DNA from: JAURDE01 sp965365285
GTDB lineage: Bacteria > Bdellovibrionota > Bacteriovoracia > Bacteriovoracales > Bacteriovoracaceae
Direction: 5' to 3'
NCBI GenBank assembly: GCA_965365285.1
Contig: CBDUBC010000001.1
Span: 50,208-114,207 of the forward strand
DNA: 64,000 bases
Positions 63,269-64,000 of this stretch are shown one piece after another. The notes under the pieces are model-generated. The model was not told the origin of the DNA and did not search any database. It saw only the letters and a program-made list of their open reading frames with translations. Numbering within the stretch: the stretch's first letter is position 1; each line of letters begins with the position of its first letter. Both the position numbers and the translations under genes were made by a program.

Positions 63269-64000
63269 ATGACTGAAAAGTATCGAATTCAAATTTCTGA
63301 TGGAAAGGTGATTGGGCCTTTTAGCTTTGAACATATCCTCACTCTTATTGAACAAGGAAAGCTCGATCTAGAAAAAGATCAACTTGCGACTTTTCCAATT
63401 GGAGATTTTAAAAATCCCATGGAATATGAATCCTTCAGTAAGGCCCTAACAGAAGAGGCCAAACCCCTTGTCGAAGAAGAGACCAAGGTGATGGACTACT
63501 CACCTGAAGATGCCCCTCCCAAAGAAGATGGAACTCATACTATCCTTCAAAAAACGAATTACCCTGAATTTCAATACTCCAAAGATAATGAATCCAAGGC
63601 CGAAGAAGAAGCTGAACAAATCGAAGAAGAAAAAGAAGAACCAAAGCTTGAGGCTAAAAAAGAAGGAGACACCCTCATTCTCGATCGAAATAAAATTGAG
63701 AATGTTCTAAGAGAAGACACTCTTATCCTTGATCTTGAGGAAGTAGAGGAAAAATTAAAAGAGGAAGAACAACCCGAGGAAGAAGTTGAAGAAGAGGTTC
63801 CTGAAGAGGAAGTTCAGGAAGAAGTCACATCGGACTCAGCAACCGTTGTAGTTGATTTAAATGCTCTTTTGCAAGAAGCAGAGGAGGATGTTGAAGTCAT
63901 TGCCGCTGAACAAGAAATTGAAACAGTTAAAGCAGAAGAGGCCCAAGAAATAAAGGAGAGAGAAAATCAGCTCCTAAGAGATATCGTTGAAGAAGAGGAA
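63269..64000 (+). CDS. GYF-like-domain, glutamate-rich protein (3' truncated by window end)
   Basis: An open frame of 244 codons from ATG 63269 runs off the window without a stop. Residues 1-50 (EKYRIQISDGKVIGPFSFEHILTLIEQGKLDL) match the GYF_2/DUF4339 pattern, a small domain that binds peptides or localises proteins. The remainder seen is strongly acidic, mostly Glu with Val/Ile and few aromatics, and repeats the motif DTLILD twice (at about 134 and 151). This may be a flexible linker before a C-terminal domain outside the window; PilZ or FHA-like domains are a guess only. It has no signal peptide. Confidence 0.75.
   Translation, partial: MTEKYRIQISDGKVIGPFSFEHILTLIEQGKLDLEKDQLATFPIGDFKNPMEYESFSKALTEEAKPLVEEETKVMDYSPEDAPPKEDGTHTILQKTNYPEFQYSKDNESKAEEEAEQIEEEKEEPKLEAKKEGDTLILDRNKIENVLREDTLILDLEEVEEKLKEEEQPEEEVEEEVPEEEVQEEVTSDSATVVVDLNALLQEAEEDVEVIAAEQEIETVKAEEAQEIKERENQLLRDIVEEEE

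Noticed and set aside
63494..63501. GACTACTC as an origin-type motif copy
   Set aside because: It falls inside a coding region, and an 8-mer is expected a couple of times by chance in a window this size.
1..64000. tRNA, rRNA or mobile elements
   Set aside because: No cloverleaf-like segments, rRNA sequence, transposase or integrase frames were recognised; intergenic gaps are short and explained by promoters, terminators or oriC.

Overview
This is an AT-rich bacterial chromosome segment centred on the replication origin. The gene set and order (rpmH-rnpA-yidD-yidC-mnmE-mnmG-rsmG-parA-parB-bactofilin-atp on one side, dnaA-oriC-dnaN-recF-gyrB-gyrA on the other), the patatin, PpiC/SurA and TadE-like proteins, and the protein sequences themselves suggest a Bdellovibrionota/deltaproteobacterial-type organism, most like Bacteriovorax/Halobacteriovorax. 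That assignment is an inference from memory of family sequences, not from a search. Nothing here looks like a prophage, insertion sequence, CRISPR array, tRNA or rRNA.

Layout. 1-5.2 kb: histidine catabolism (hutU, hutI), a TlpA-like thioredoxin antisense to the end of hutI, a tiny TadE/pilin-like protein, and glycerol kinase. 5.3-9.2 kb: a 47-residue lipoprotein, a divergent NAD-dependent DNA ligase, an exported beta-barrel-like protein, and a helix-turn-helix/coiled-coil protein, the last three on the minus strand. 9.3-13.6 kb: a patatin-like phospholipase and a lytic transglycosylase, facing a large exported protein of unknown function. 13.8-19.7 kb (minus): F-type ATP synthase genes b', b, delta, alpha, gamma, beta, epsilon behind a good sigma70-like promoter and ending in a hairpin terminator. 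19.8-28.2 kb (minus): bactofilin, ParB, ParA, RsmG, MnmG, MnmE, YidC, YidD, RnpA and L34, with two perfect parS palindromes inside or beside mnmG. 28.4-40.2 kb (plus): dnaA, an oriC of about 630 bp packed with DnaA boxes, dnaN, recF, gyrB, gyrA, a TPR lipoprotein, then AtpZ/AtpI-like proteins and the ATP synthase a and c subunits. 40.3-45.5 kb: two exported proteins of uncertain function and a complete riboflavin operon (ribD, ribE, ribBA, ribH). 45.5-55.3 kb (minus): an RNA methyltransferase, uvrA, pdxA, two PpiC/SurA-type chaperones and mfd. 55.5-63.2 kb (plus): a complex I cluster holding only membrane-arm subunits (A, H, J, K, L, M, N). The window ends inside a GYF-domain, glutamate-rich protein.

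Genes on both sides of oriC point away from it, so replication and transcription are co-directional. ParA, ParB, parS and bactofilin form a compact chromosome-segregation module next to the origin. The ATP synthase is split, with all F1 plus the two b-type stators on one side of oriC and a/c with assembly factors on the other.

The most unusual signals are: (1) a 16-bp palindrome (TGGTCCTATRGGACCA) present five times at an exact 24-bp period inside mnmE, where it encodes a collagen-like SGPIGPxx repeat at the GTPase G5 loop, and twice more in the bactofilin/atp intergenic region; (2) loss of the NKxD motif in that same MnmE; (3) an A10 tract in the tlpA-like gene that keeps open a 43-residue antisense tail overprinted on hutI; (4) an ATP synthase c subunit with a sodium-type Gln/Glu-Ser signature; (5) an oriC with two distinct classes of DnaA-box-like 9-mers; and (6) a membrane-arm-only nuo cluster.
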